Origin: Phragmites australis
Taxonomy: Eukaryota; Streptophyta; Magnoliopsida; Poales; Poaceae
NCBI RefSeq assembly: GCF_958298935.1
Contig: NC_084927.1
Span: forward strand, 12,304,001 to 12,368,000
Length of the DNA: 64,000 nt
Direction of reading: 5' to 3'
Shown here: one piece after another, positions 42,886 to 52,970 of the stretch
How positions within the stretch are numbered: position 1 is the stretch's first letter
How the letters are laid out: every line of letters begins with the position of its first letter
Program-made: the position numbers and the translations under genes
Notes under the pieces: generated by a model
The model's database searches: none
What the model saw: the letters and a program-made list of their open reading frames with translations, nothing else
What the model was told of the DNA's origin: nothing

Positions 42886-44195
42886 GGTTAGTCGAAGATA
42901 GAAAACAACAGAAGATAAATTATCTCTATCTACTACCAAGTGGTGGAGGTGGATTCATGCACTCTCAAGCGTCTTAACACGCTCTTACAATTGTTCTTAC
43001 CAATCACCGTAGTTGGCACAACAGGTGGCTGGTTCGTGATGCCTTATTGGGTACGAGTGAGGTAGTTGCAAGGGGAGAAACCATTATGATCGAGAGAAGG
43101 TGTATCTTGGACAAGTAATATTTAGTAGTAAAGAATAGAAATTAATGAAATCAGATTAGCAAAGTTGAATAAAAGTCCACAGTACTCGTCACAGTTGCTG
43201 GCCTAAACACGTTCTAGAACTAGCTCAAGCAAGCTGAAAAACTGTAACAGACACAAGCACAATGGAACAAAATTCGCAATGCAAACTGATTTTCTCTCTT
43301 TTTTTTCTCTTTTTTTTCTCTTTTTTTGCACTCTTTGCTCTTTTTTGGCACTCTTTACTTCTTGCTTGCCTTTTTTTTTTTTTGCAAATGTAACACAAAC
43401 TCAAAACTCTTCTACTGACTTTTCTAAGTCGAAAGAGGTATATGGGTCACAAACTTTTTCCGGAGAGCAGGGGTATAAAGGTAATAAAAAAATACTCTCT
43501 CTCTGAACTTTGGCTACCTCTGTTTCGGCTATGGTGCTCGGATCCGAGAAGGTGGGCGACTCTGACTAAGTGGTCGAATCCGAGAAGGTGGGCAAATCCA
43601 ACTAGGTGGTCGCGGTGACTAGGTGGTCGGACCCGAGTGGGTGGTCGGAGTACCTGGTCGGACCCCGAGTGGGTAGTCGGAGTGACTAGTGGTCGAACCC
43701 GAGTAGATAGTCGACTCGACTAGTGGTCGAACATGAGTAGATTGTAGAATTTGAGTAGCTGATCGAACACAACTAGTGGTAGAGCCTGAGTTGATGGTTG
43801 AACCCGACTAGTGGTCGAAGCGGAGTAGGTGGTCGAACACAACTAGTAGTTGAACCCGAGTTGATGGTCAAACTTGACTAGTGGTCGACGCGGCCTGTGA
43901 CACAATCTCTACTAAAGCAAACAAGGGCAAATCGAGATACACGATGACTAAGACAACAAAGACTTGACACTAGAAACTAGAACACAATGACTCGACCGGC
44001 AACAAAGACACCGATGATGGACTCAAACTCAACAGCACGAAAAACTGAAAACAAAATTGTGAAAAGTTCAAAGTGGTTTGGACAGCGGAAAAACTATGAT
44101 CTAAATATTTCTGTGGGGCAATTTTTTATGGACTCTAGATAATGGAACAAAACTAAACAAAGGGGATAACTGAGATTACGTAATGGGCAACCGAG
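42886..44195 (-). other. Leader of C2
   Basis: No gene is visible. It contains poly-T/poly-C runs near 43290-43385 and a 35-bp minisatellite at 43560-43905 next to the primer-binding end. Confidence 0.55.
43560..43905. repeat. 35-bp minisatellite in the C2 leader
   Basis: The motif ACTAGTGGTCGAACCCGAG recurs with starts at 43685, 43719, 43772, 43807, 43842 and 43877, a period of 34-35 bp, with degenerate copies back to about 43560. I see no such array in the C1 leader, so it is copy- or subfamily-specific. Confidence 0.75.
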
Positions 44196-44207
44196 GCTCT
44201 GATACCA
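44196..44207 (-). other. Primer-binding site of C2
   Basis: The minus strand reads TGGTATCAGAGC, a perfect site for initiator-Met tRNA, two bases from the LTR end. Minus-strand DNA synthesis starts here during reverse transcription. Confidence 0.85.
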
Positions 44208-44209
44208 CG

Positions 44210-45119
44210 TGATGCGTGTTTGCCCGATCTTCCAAAGGTAATATGATAAGTCGATTGGTGGAGTTTCGGCGTTGATGATCCAAAGACTCCGACCAGAACA
44301 GATCGAGAACCCTCACAACAACTCCATTACTACTCCGTGTTTATCAACCGTGCCAAGACAAGGTTGACCTTGCCAAGAAGACTTTTCCAACAAGCAAATC
44401 GAGAACACAAGCAAGAACAGGTAGATGCAATCTGAATATTGCTAATTACTAATGAAGTACTCGAGTTTAGGGTTCAACAAACCGATAAATAGTGAATCTA
44501 TCAAAAACAGAATAATCTAAGCTAAACCTGAGCCTAAACTATGATGGTACCGAATATTTATAGGGGGACATGAGGGTGTCAACCTAGGGTTGTGCAGCTA
44601 TGGAAAGAGGCGTGCACAAACTGGACTCCAACTTCGACATGATTACAAAACGCGACAGGGTCCAGAATGGTAACGCAGCACCTTATTCTTTCGACTCTAA
44701 CTAAACTATAAGGAATATTTGGTCGAGCATAGATCCATTGGAAAAGGCTCACATAAGCCGCCTGAAAGTCCAAGAACGCCTAAAACGGGACTTCGTACGA
44801 GAGAGTTATGCCCGTTTTATTGACGTGCTGTCTTGAGACTCGACCACGACCACGACTTCGACTAGAGCTCAACCTCAAGTTCGAGTAGACTTGGCCTTCG
44901 AGGGTGACGTCCGAGTAAGGTTGTAGTGCTTCTCCCACGTTCCTAAGCAATAAAACATCATAAGAATTTAGTTCGACTACATCTAAGGAAGCATGAACAG
45001 CAAGGGACAAGTTCACCTGGTGGTCTAATTGTTGTGCACTTGCTCTTGTATTTGGATCTTGTATGATTTGAGGATTATCAGCGGTATTGATTATATCTGA
45101 AGGAGCCATGGGCTCATCA
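44210..45119 (-). repeat. 5' LTR of C2
   Basis: 910 bp, minus-strand ends TGATGAGC...CGCATCA. A TATAAATA box on the minus strand lies near 44554-44562. As in the 3' LTR, the start encodes a pol C-terminus piece (AQQLDHQVNLSLAVHASLD), which here is a by-product of LTR duplication. Confidence 0.8.
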
Positions 45120-47136
45120 TATTTCAAGACTAAAGAAGAGCATTCTGAGCACCTCTGCGTTGTTTGTGACCACCACCTTCGAGACCACAAACTCCAAGCC
45201 AAATTTAGCAAGTGTGAGTTTTGGCTTAAGGAGGTTACTTTTCTATGTCATGTCTTGTCAAAGAATGGTGTCACCATTGACCTGAGCAAGATACAAGATG
45301 TGCTCAATTGGGTGCAGCCTAGAAATGTCACTGACATCTGTAGTTTTCTCAGACTTGCGGGTTATTACCGCTGGTTCATCAAGAACTTCTCTAATCGCCA
45401 AGCCCATGACCGAATTGTTGAAGAAGAATGTCAAGTTCGAATGGTCCGAGGAATGTGAAGTTGCTTTCCAGACTTTGAAGTCTCATCTCACCACAGCGCT
45501 AGGTCATGTCTTGTCAGAGAACGATGTCACCATTGGCCTGAGCAAGGTACAAGATGTGCTCAATTGGGTGCAGCCTAGAAATGTCACTAACATCTGTAGT
45601 GTAATTGCCATATGGTTTCACCTGAGACTGCAACACTTTGTGATGATTTCAAAAGGCTTAGGCTTGAGATGTGTCCGGAGGGATTTCTTGCAAATTTGGA
45701 GATCAAATCCACCCTCTTGGATGAAATCAAGGAAGCTCTAAAGCAAGACAAAGGCATGAAGAAGATATGTGATAAGGTCAAGGAGGGACAAGCCAAATGC
45801 TTCACCTTGGATGATGAAGGTGTCTTATGTTCGAGAAGAGGCTAGTGGTCCCTAAAGTCCCAGAGCTGAGGAAGAAGATTCTGGATGAAGCTCATGATTC
45901 CTTGCTATCCATTCATCCTAGGAGCACAAAAATGTACCAAGACCTCAAGCCTAGGTTCTAGTGGACTCGCATGAAGCGAAAAATCGCTCGATATGTTGCT
46001 GAGTGCGATGTCTGCTGAAGGGTGAAGGCTGAGCACCTTAAGTCGGTCGGCACTCTCCTCCCTTTACCTATTCCCTCCTGTAAATGGGAGGAAATCGGTA
46101 TGGATTTCATTACTGGATTACCGAAGACTTCTAAAGGCTATGACTCGATTTGGGTCATTGTGGATCAATTGACAAAGTCCGCTCATTTCCTTCTTGTCAC
46201 GTATTCGATCAAGCAATATGCGGAGTTGTACCTCAATTGGATTATTTGTCTCTATGGAATTCCAAAGAAAATCATCTCTAATTGAGGCACTCAGTTCACT
46301 TTTCATTTCTAGAGGAGCCTTAATGAGGCAATAGGAACCGAGCTCTTCCACAGCACCACATACCACCCTCAGACCGATGGCCAAACTGAGAGGGTGGATC
46401 AGATCTTAGAAGATATGTTATGGGCTTGTGTTCTCACGTATGGAAAGAAGCGGGAAATTTGCTTGCCATTTGCAGAATTCTCCTAAAACAACAGTTATCA
46501 AGCAAGTATTGAAATGTCACCGTTTGAAGCTCTTTATGGCTGAAGATGTCGACCGTCGTTGAACTGGTTCGAATCCAGTGAAAGAGCTTTTCTAGGTCTG
46601 GATTTGATCAAAGAGGCAGAAGAACATGTTCTGGCTATTCGCAAGTCTCCTCATGGCTCAATCCTAACATAAGAGCTATGCAGATCGCCACTGGAGAGAA
46701 CTTGTGTTTGAGATTGGAGATTTTTTGTATCTCAAGGTGTCCCCACTCAAAGAAGTCCGATTCTTTCAAGTCAGAGGGAAGCTAGCTCCTCATTATGTGG
46801 GACCATTTCAATCTGTTGCCCGGTGTGGAGGGGTGGCTTATAGTTGGATTTGCATTCGTCCCTATCTGCCGTTCATAAAGCGTTCCACGTCTCGCAGTTA
46901 AAGAAATGTCTTCGAGTTCCAACCGAAGTGATTGAAATTGCAAACCAAGAGCTGCAGTCAGATCTTTCTATTGCGAGCATCCAATTCACATTCTTGATGA
47001 AGCCAAACGGAAGGCGCGATGTCAAGCTTTTAATTTCCTCGAGGTTCAATGGAGTAATCACTCTAAAGATGATGTGACGTGGGAACGTGAAGATCGGCTT
47101 CGTGCCGATTATCGTGAGTTCTTCCCCCACATGTGA
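45120..47136 (+). pseudogene. End of RT, integrase and chromodomain of A
   Basis: A's RT resumes after C2 with [17 protein letters not shown] and LRLAGYYRWFIKNFS. RNase H is absent; in its place is a second copy of the 45245-45345 stretch at 45499-45600. Integrase starts near 45640 (LANLEIKSTLLDEIKEAL), with MDFITGLPKTSKGYDSIWVI for the first catalytic Asp and HPQTDGQTERVDQILEDM for the Glu. The second Asp is Asn followed by a stop (KKIISN, about 46270-46285). A chromodomain-like end WSNHSKDDVTWEREDRLRAD (47055-47110) closes at TGA 47134. Many stops; inactive. Confidence 0.8.
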
Positions 47137-47287
47137 GTGCTACTTTAGTATTGTTCCTCACAGCGTGGCATATGGATATTCCCCGAATCTTTTCATTACT
47201 GTGTCAATAATGAGGTTCCAACATTCATCGTACTCTTCCCCGACTCATACCGAATCTTGAGATGAGATTACTTTAAGGAGGGTGGTT
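47137..47287 (+). other. 3' untranslated region and polypurine tract of A
   Basis: Short non-coding stretch ending in AAGGAGGGTGGTT directly before the LTR start TGTCACG, a plausible polypurine tract. B has the equivalent AAGGTGGGGAGGTT. Confidence 0.6.
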
Positions 47288-47779
47288 TGTCACGTCCTAA
47301 ATTCATAATCACGTAAATTAAGCATAATCATGCTTCTCCTAAGCATTATGCTTAATTTTGTGTAATTTCATTTTTGAACGCTGGAGCACTTCGTTTTGAG
47401 TCAAATGGATGAGAGAAAGAAAATCAGGAGAGAAAAGAATAGAATTTGCAATTAAAATAGACTTCTTTCTCTTGCAAGTGAGACCCACCTTGGGCTGACC
47501 CAGCCCCTTCTTTTCCCTTGGGCGGCAGCACCCCTCTCCCCTCTACTCACTCACTCAGTCAGTGTTGCTCTCCCTCCCTCAACTGCTCAGCACAAGGGGC
47601 AAGAGCAGCACCACTTCTCCCCTTTCCCTCTCCCTCAAGCACTCTCTCCATCTCCCCCAAAATCCCACCTCAAGAGAAGGAATCAAGGTATGCATGTGGT
47701 ACTCACATGTTCCCTAGCTCATGAACTTCCCATCCATCCAATTTATTTTTGTTTCCCGAAGGATTCGATCCGGTTTTGA
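47288..47779 (+). repeat. 3' LTR of A, first 492 bp
   Basis: Begins TGTCACGTCC and follows the 5' LTR of A (26188-26680) to CCGGTTTTGA, where the SIRE-type LTR starts. The rest is expected beyond the right edge. The five bases TTTGA before 47780 are the likely left target-site copy of that insertion. Confidence 0.8.
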
Positions 47780-49453
47780 TGTTGAATGGATTGAATGGCC
47801 CAAGTGAGGGGGGGGGGGGCTGAATTGGGCAAATAAAACTTCTACCGAAATCTAGAACAAATAGCAAATTTAGCCTAGAAGAAAGATGACTACACGATTT
47901 CTCCATCTCCGAATTGGCGGGCATCAAACCAAGTACAAAGCTCTTCCCGAGCTCCCACAAGAACTCCAAAAGCTCACCGATAACACCTCCAATCACCAAG
48001 ACTGGCTAGGTGTTGCCAACCACCAAGAGTAACAAGCCAATAACTTTATTTGACCAAAATCAATCCTAGACTATAGCTAGATGCACACTTGCTACTCTCC
48101 AAGCACTCATAAAGTCCTTAATCTTTAATTAGGAACTTGAAAATCAACTCAAGTGCTCTCTCTTGCTTCTAGATGACACACACAATGTATGAGGTTCTCT
48201 GGGTCTCTAACAAGCCAAATGAAACCAAGTGGAATGGTATTTATAAGCTAGAGATCCAAATTATATCCATTACCTAACCACCCACTTTTTCTACTGACAC
48301 CGATGATCCGGTGAGTATCTTTTTATTGACACCAGACAATCCAGTGAGTTCAAACTTCAATCCTCCACTGTGCCAACTGTCATTTGCCATTGTACTATTA
48401 ATAGTCCGGTTAACACACACTCAACACCGGACTATCCTGTGAGTGTAACTCAGTCAAAACTACCTGTTGCAACCCTCTCTGGAACTATTAGTCCGTTGAC
48501 TTTCATCAAGCCAATACTGAACTATCCAATGGGTTGAGCTGCTTCTTCCATCAAAGGCTCCTCTGGAGAAAAAGCTCCGGTGTACATATATGCCTATCAC
48601 AGGACCATCTGGTGAGTAGTTCCAATTCAAAACACCCAAATAACCCTCTATGGAAATATTACTCTGGTGTAGTCTCCAATCAACTCACCGGACCATCCGG
48701 CGAGTATACCATCTTCAATTTGCCTCTAGGAAACTTAGTCCGATGATACCACACTTCCATCACCGGATCATCCGGTGAGTTCAACTTCATTTTCCTGAGC
48801 AAGTTCACTTCTGCTGAAACTAGTCCGATGATTTCACCACATTAATACCAGACCATCCGGCGAACACTTCTAAAATTTTTGGACACGTGTTAGCAAAAAT
48901 AATCATCTGGTGATCCATCAACTTATACAGCGGATCATCCTATGTATTCAACTACTTCCTGTCTTGCTGAATAAATAAAGCTCCAGTATGTTCCTTCTTC
49001 GGACTCCGGATCATTTGATGAGCTAAACTTTTTCTAAGCTTGTCCAATTTAAACTTTCTTGAGCTCTAACTTCCCAACATCTCAACCATGGGCTTCTATG
49101 AGGTACCTAGTGCTAGAATTTCACAAATGTGCATCAAACCACGTCTAGACTCAACTAGGTCAAGCTACTAGTCTTAACCCCTCTTTATAGTATGGTCAAA
49201 AGACTAAGAAAAAGAGACCTATACTACTATAAGTGTCATTCATCTTCTTTGTGACACTTAGAACTAGAAGATCCTTAATCTTGATGCGCATCTCCTTTGA
49301 TTGTCCATACAATTGCTTTAGGGACAAAGCATACACAAATATCATTACGAACTAAATTTTTTATTCTCTTCAAAACAAATTGTTAGACATAATGATACAG
49401 TTGTTATAAATCACCAAAACACTTATCACTTACCTAGAGGCCCAGATGTTACA
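47780..49453 (-). repeat. 3' LTR of the SIRE-type element
   Basis: 1674 bp, plus-strand ends TGTTGAATGG...GATGTTACA. It includes an 11-12 G run near 47808 and many copies of an imperfect palindrome of the type CACCGGATCATCCGGTG between 48296 and 48870. Confidence 0.75.
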
Positions 49454-49470
49454 ATCTCCCCCCTTTTGGT
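49454..49470 (-). other. Polypurine tract of the SIRE-type element
   Basis: The minus strand reads CCAAAAGGGGGGAGAT directly before the LTR start TGTAACATCTGG. This purine run fixes the minus-strand orientation. Confidence 0.7.
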
Positions 49471-49849
49471 GATTGATGACAACACATATGAGAAGATATA
49501 GATATGAAATTAAGTGCACCCTATCATACTAGGCAAATGACAGATTGAAACAATAAAGCAAGAGAAAGCCTAGCACTAGAACAACATATCATGCTAGAAG
49601 AAATAGAATTAATCACGCATGAAAATAAATACAATGTGATGACAAGCTAAACATATCGATTAAGAACTAAAAGGCCTAACATTACATCAAAATCCATAAG
49701 ATCTAACAAGCCGAACCTAACTACCCAAAAGCTAAACTAGGCTCCCCCTTAAACTAGCAAGCTCAATAGAACTCAAATCTAACTATCTCTCTCCAAAAAC
49801 TCCCCCTAACTCTCCCCCTTTGGCATCTAAGCACCAAAAAGAGAACACA
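49471..49849 (-). other. Non-coding stretch between extra gene and polypurine tract
   Basis: A-rich sequence with no supported gene. The minus strand contains several GGGGGAG runs (near 49745, 49800 and 49815) that resemble further purine tracts. Confidence 0.5.
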
Positions 49850-51548
49850 GATACACATCTGGAGTTGGAGGAGACGAGGGAGCCGACACTGTCAAAGAAG
49901 GCTGCACCACAAATTGAGAGGCATCGATCTCAGGGTCGGATGCAAATAAGATAAGCTCAATGTCAGCATCATCGGCTGGACATAACACCATCTACTGCTC
50001 CTACTGGTGAAACATGTCGGCTTGAAGCTTTGCCTGCATCTCAGCTTGTGCTGCAAGCTACTGCTGCTGAAGTACTTGCTGCTGTTGCATCTGCTGAAAA
50101 ATCAGTGCAAGCTCTGAAGGCTACACAGCATGGGTCACTGAAGGAGCTGTCTCAGGCGCTGAAGAAGTACGAATAGATGTCTAAGGGGCTGCCTGAGAAG
50201 AACCTCCTATCTCGGCATCGTGTGACCTAGCGACCGGAGAAATGTACTCAATATCGTCGAAGTGCGAGTCGCTGTCCACGTCGAAGATAAACTGGGGTAG
50301 CGCTGTCTCGGCCTCTGCTAGGGCCTGGTCCTCTGCTGCTGCTCTCTCATGCTCGTCAACTGGGATCATCTCCTGAGGGTGAACCATGGCTCACTGACCA
50401 CGGTGTCTATCTGTGAGAGCAGAAGGAGGATACTCCTTGAAGCCAGTGGGGGACTCCTCATAAGCCTCGAGGAACTCGGGATACTTGGTGGCATGAGCAA
50501 TCAAATGAGATATGAAGTGCGCGTATGACTGCTGTCTAGCCAAGGGCATCCCTTCTGTTATGACATCCTCAATCTCACACAAGATCAGATCCACGATGTC
50601 AAAATGACGGTGAGTCAGAATGGACATAATCAACCACTGCTGCAAGCTAGTGATGGTCTCTCCGTAGCCGATCCTCGGCAGAAAAACTACATCTCAAGGC
50701 CAAGTGGATGGCCTTCGCTATAAGTGTAAACATATCTGGCAGTTGCGGTGAACATGGAGCGAAGGCCTGTCTGAAAAGTGGCCTGATCTCTTTATTAGTC
50801 GGAAAGATCCCACCAACTAGAGGATGGTGAGAGGGTTCGGTGTTCAGATGAACAACCTCATGCAGATACCTGAACTCACCTGAACCCCTAGAGCCTCCAG
50901 AAGACTGTTCCTATATAATCTAAAAGTGTTGCCCTGGAACAGGAATTGAATAAAGTTTCTCTCTAGTGCAATCCATACAGTAGCTGAAAGGACAGGGAAG
51001 GTGTCAAAGTGCTGCCTCATGTCCACTGCATATACCTCCAGTTGAGCGTCTTATTTTGGCTCAAACTAACCTTCTTCCTTAGATAGAAGTGGAAGAAGCT
51101 CTCCTGCAGGACTGTCCAGAATCAAGGATCAACCCCCTCATCTCTGACATCAGGAAACCACTCATCGACTGCACAAAACTCAGCTTCTTAATCCTCGATG
51201 ACTTATAAGAAGTCACATCAATCGGCCCAAGTTCTGCCTGTGCCTATGGCTCCTCTGTCTGTTGCTACTCTGCCGGCTCCTCCTCCTCAACTGGCTCTGG
51301 CTCTGGCTCCTGACGAGCCCTCTTTCGGCTGCCTGACTGGCAGAAAGGTGTCAATCCTAACCTCCCAGCAGGACGTATACGGGTGGACCAAAGCGGAGTA
51401 GGAGAGTCATCACGGATCGTGAAACCTTGCTAAGTGTCTGCAACCTCAGCTGTTGCAATGGCTCTATCCCACACCTTCTGAGCCTTCGACTTCTTCTTCG
51501 GCTGCTCAACGGCCATGCCCTTGCCCTTGTCAATGCGCTCACGACCCA
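49850..51548 (-). pseudogene. Extra open frame of the SIRE-type element, downstream of pol
   Basis: It starts on the minus strand at about 51548 (MGRERIDKGKGMAVEQPKKK), a basic N-terminus. Pieces follow in alternating frames: FIQFLFQGNTFRLYRNSLLE (near 50950), EVVHLNTEPSHHPLVGG (near 50850), LQQWLIMSILTHRHFDIVDL and LARQQSYAHFISHLIAHATK (50645-50400), then an acidic and Gln-rich tail (50390-49860). Many stops and shifts. SIRE-lineage elements are known to carry an extra, sometimes called env-like, gene at this place. I see no clear membrane segment, so I would not call it an envelope. Function unknown. Confidence 0.5.
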
Positions 51549-52970
51549 TCTAATAGATAGATAAATGATAACAGGATGAGAAATCGCGTTGGGTATATGA
51601 AAGTTACACGATAATGACCCAAAAATGAATGATAAGTAAGAATTATGAAGAAATATGACAAACAGGCTATGGATTCAAGTGTGTGACATGGCAATGATCA
51701 ATTTGAAAGGATATGGCTTAAGTTTGACTGAATTGATCCATAGGCATACGAATTTGGGGCAAATTTGCAAGATTTTGACCTAAAAAAAGAATGAATTGAG
51801 CACATTTGGCACAAATTAGATCAACATGCCCTCATACATGATCGATGAAAAGGATATGGTTCTAATTGCAACAATGATCATGAAATTGCTCGGATTTGGC
51901 TTAAATTTGAGCGAATTTGAATGAAATCATCTCGAATTTGAAATAATTTGAGCAATTAAGCACATATAAGGATGAACATGGCCTTAAATTTCACGGATTT
52001 ATACTAATTACAGCACATTTGCATTGGATTGAACACAATTCACATGAATTTGCAAGAATTTGAATGGAATTTCGAAATTTGAGAGCTAGGGTTTGGAAAT
52101 TTGAAGTTTTGGCTGAAAACTGTGCTCACCACGATGAATATGAGATGGGGAGGGAGGCACCGTGGCCGGAGATTTACTAGAGACTCCGACGGTGAGCTAG
52201 GGCACAACGGTGACACGCGGTGGAGCAGGGGTGGCGACGGATGGCGGGATGGTGGCGTAGGAGGTCACGGCAGCAACGGCGACTCAGCAAGTATTGGCGG
52301 TGGCAGGCAAAAAAGTCCAACGGCTGAGAGGAGCCGGCTTTGGACGAAGCCTTACATGACATGTGGATCCTGCGAAACATTTGAACACCGGATGTTCTGG
52401 TGAGGCTGATAATGAAGCACCGGAATAATATTTCAAGAGAGCATGTCAAAACTGAGTCGAGACCTCTTTGAGACACCGGATGTTCCGGTGGGTATAAACT
52501 GAACACCGGACAATACCACGGGACCAATTCTCAGGGAATTTTCAAAAACTGAACACCGGATACTCCGGTGATGTTGTACCGAACACCGCAGAGTGTCATC
52601 GGACTGATATGTAACACTAACTGAGTCCCAGATGGTTTGGTCCTAAACCATTGCAAACATCGAACCTTTTCTGAGCAAAGAGACCATCTGCACACACCAG
52701 ACTGTTCGCCGGAGTTGAGTTAATCACTGGAGAGATGCACCAGAGCTTTAAAGGAAAAATCTAAGCTGACAGACAGAGCACTGGATGATCCGTTGAGAGG
52801 ACGGAAAGTAGAGCCGGGCCATCCGGTGAACAGAGAATATTTCTGCTGAACTAAAATCTCTCGCTGAGTCAAAACTTCAAATAATCACTGAACAAAAACA
52901 CATGTTTGGACCAGTTTGAGTGAATCCTCACCTTCTCAAACACTCATTTGCAAATATTTGCCAACTAGGC
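51549..52970 (-). other. SIRE spacer with CACCGGA-type palindromes
   Basis: AT-rich spacer (51549-52130), a GC-rich patch (52150-52350) and then repeated motifs such as ACACCGGATGTTCCGGTG (near 52386, 52472 and 52552). The same motif family fills the LTR of this element. No gene. B is inserted at its right edge; the five bases before B are TAGGC. Confidence 0.55.

Larger units (their letters stand above)
38530..45119 (-). mobile_element. CRM-type chromovirus C2, with both LTRs
   Basis: C2 lies on the minus strand between LTRs 44210-45119 (5') and 38530-39415 (3'). The left flank ends TACTC and the right flank begins TATTT, a decayed target duplication that agrees with A's RT codons at this point. 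Gag, protease, RT, RNase H and integrase remnants lie between. Gag lacks its zinc knuckle and integrase lacks its C-terminal part, so C2 carries internal deletions. LTRs differ by roughly a tenth by eye, so it is much older than E. Confidence 0.8.
26188..47779 (+). mobile_element. Tekay-type chromovirus A, interrupted three times
   Basis: A starts TGTCACATCC at 26188 and has an initiator-Met-type primer site after the 5' LTR, then gag, protease, RT, integrase and a chromodomain-like end on the plus strand, a purine tract and the start of a 3' LTR at 47288. C1 and C2 are lodged in its RT. The SIRE element breaks the 3' LTR at 47780, so the right end and target duplication are outside the window. 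RT wording (MEELDKFIVVFINDILIYS) and chromodomain place it with Tekay/Del. All reading frames are heavily damaged. Confidence 0.8.

Noticed and set aside
43270..43400. Poly-T and T/C-rich stretch with a 75-codon frame
   Set aside because: Low-complexity sequence in the C2 leader; the frame has no domain.
49850..51548. Calling the SIRE extra region an envelope gene
   Set aside because: No membrane segment or signal peptide is visible, so only position supports that name.
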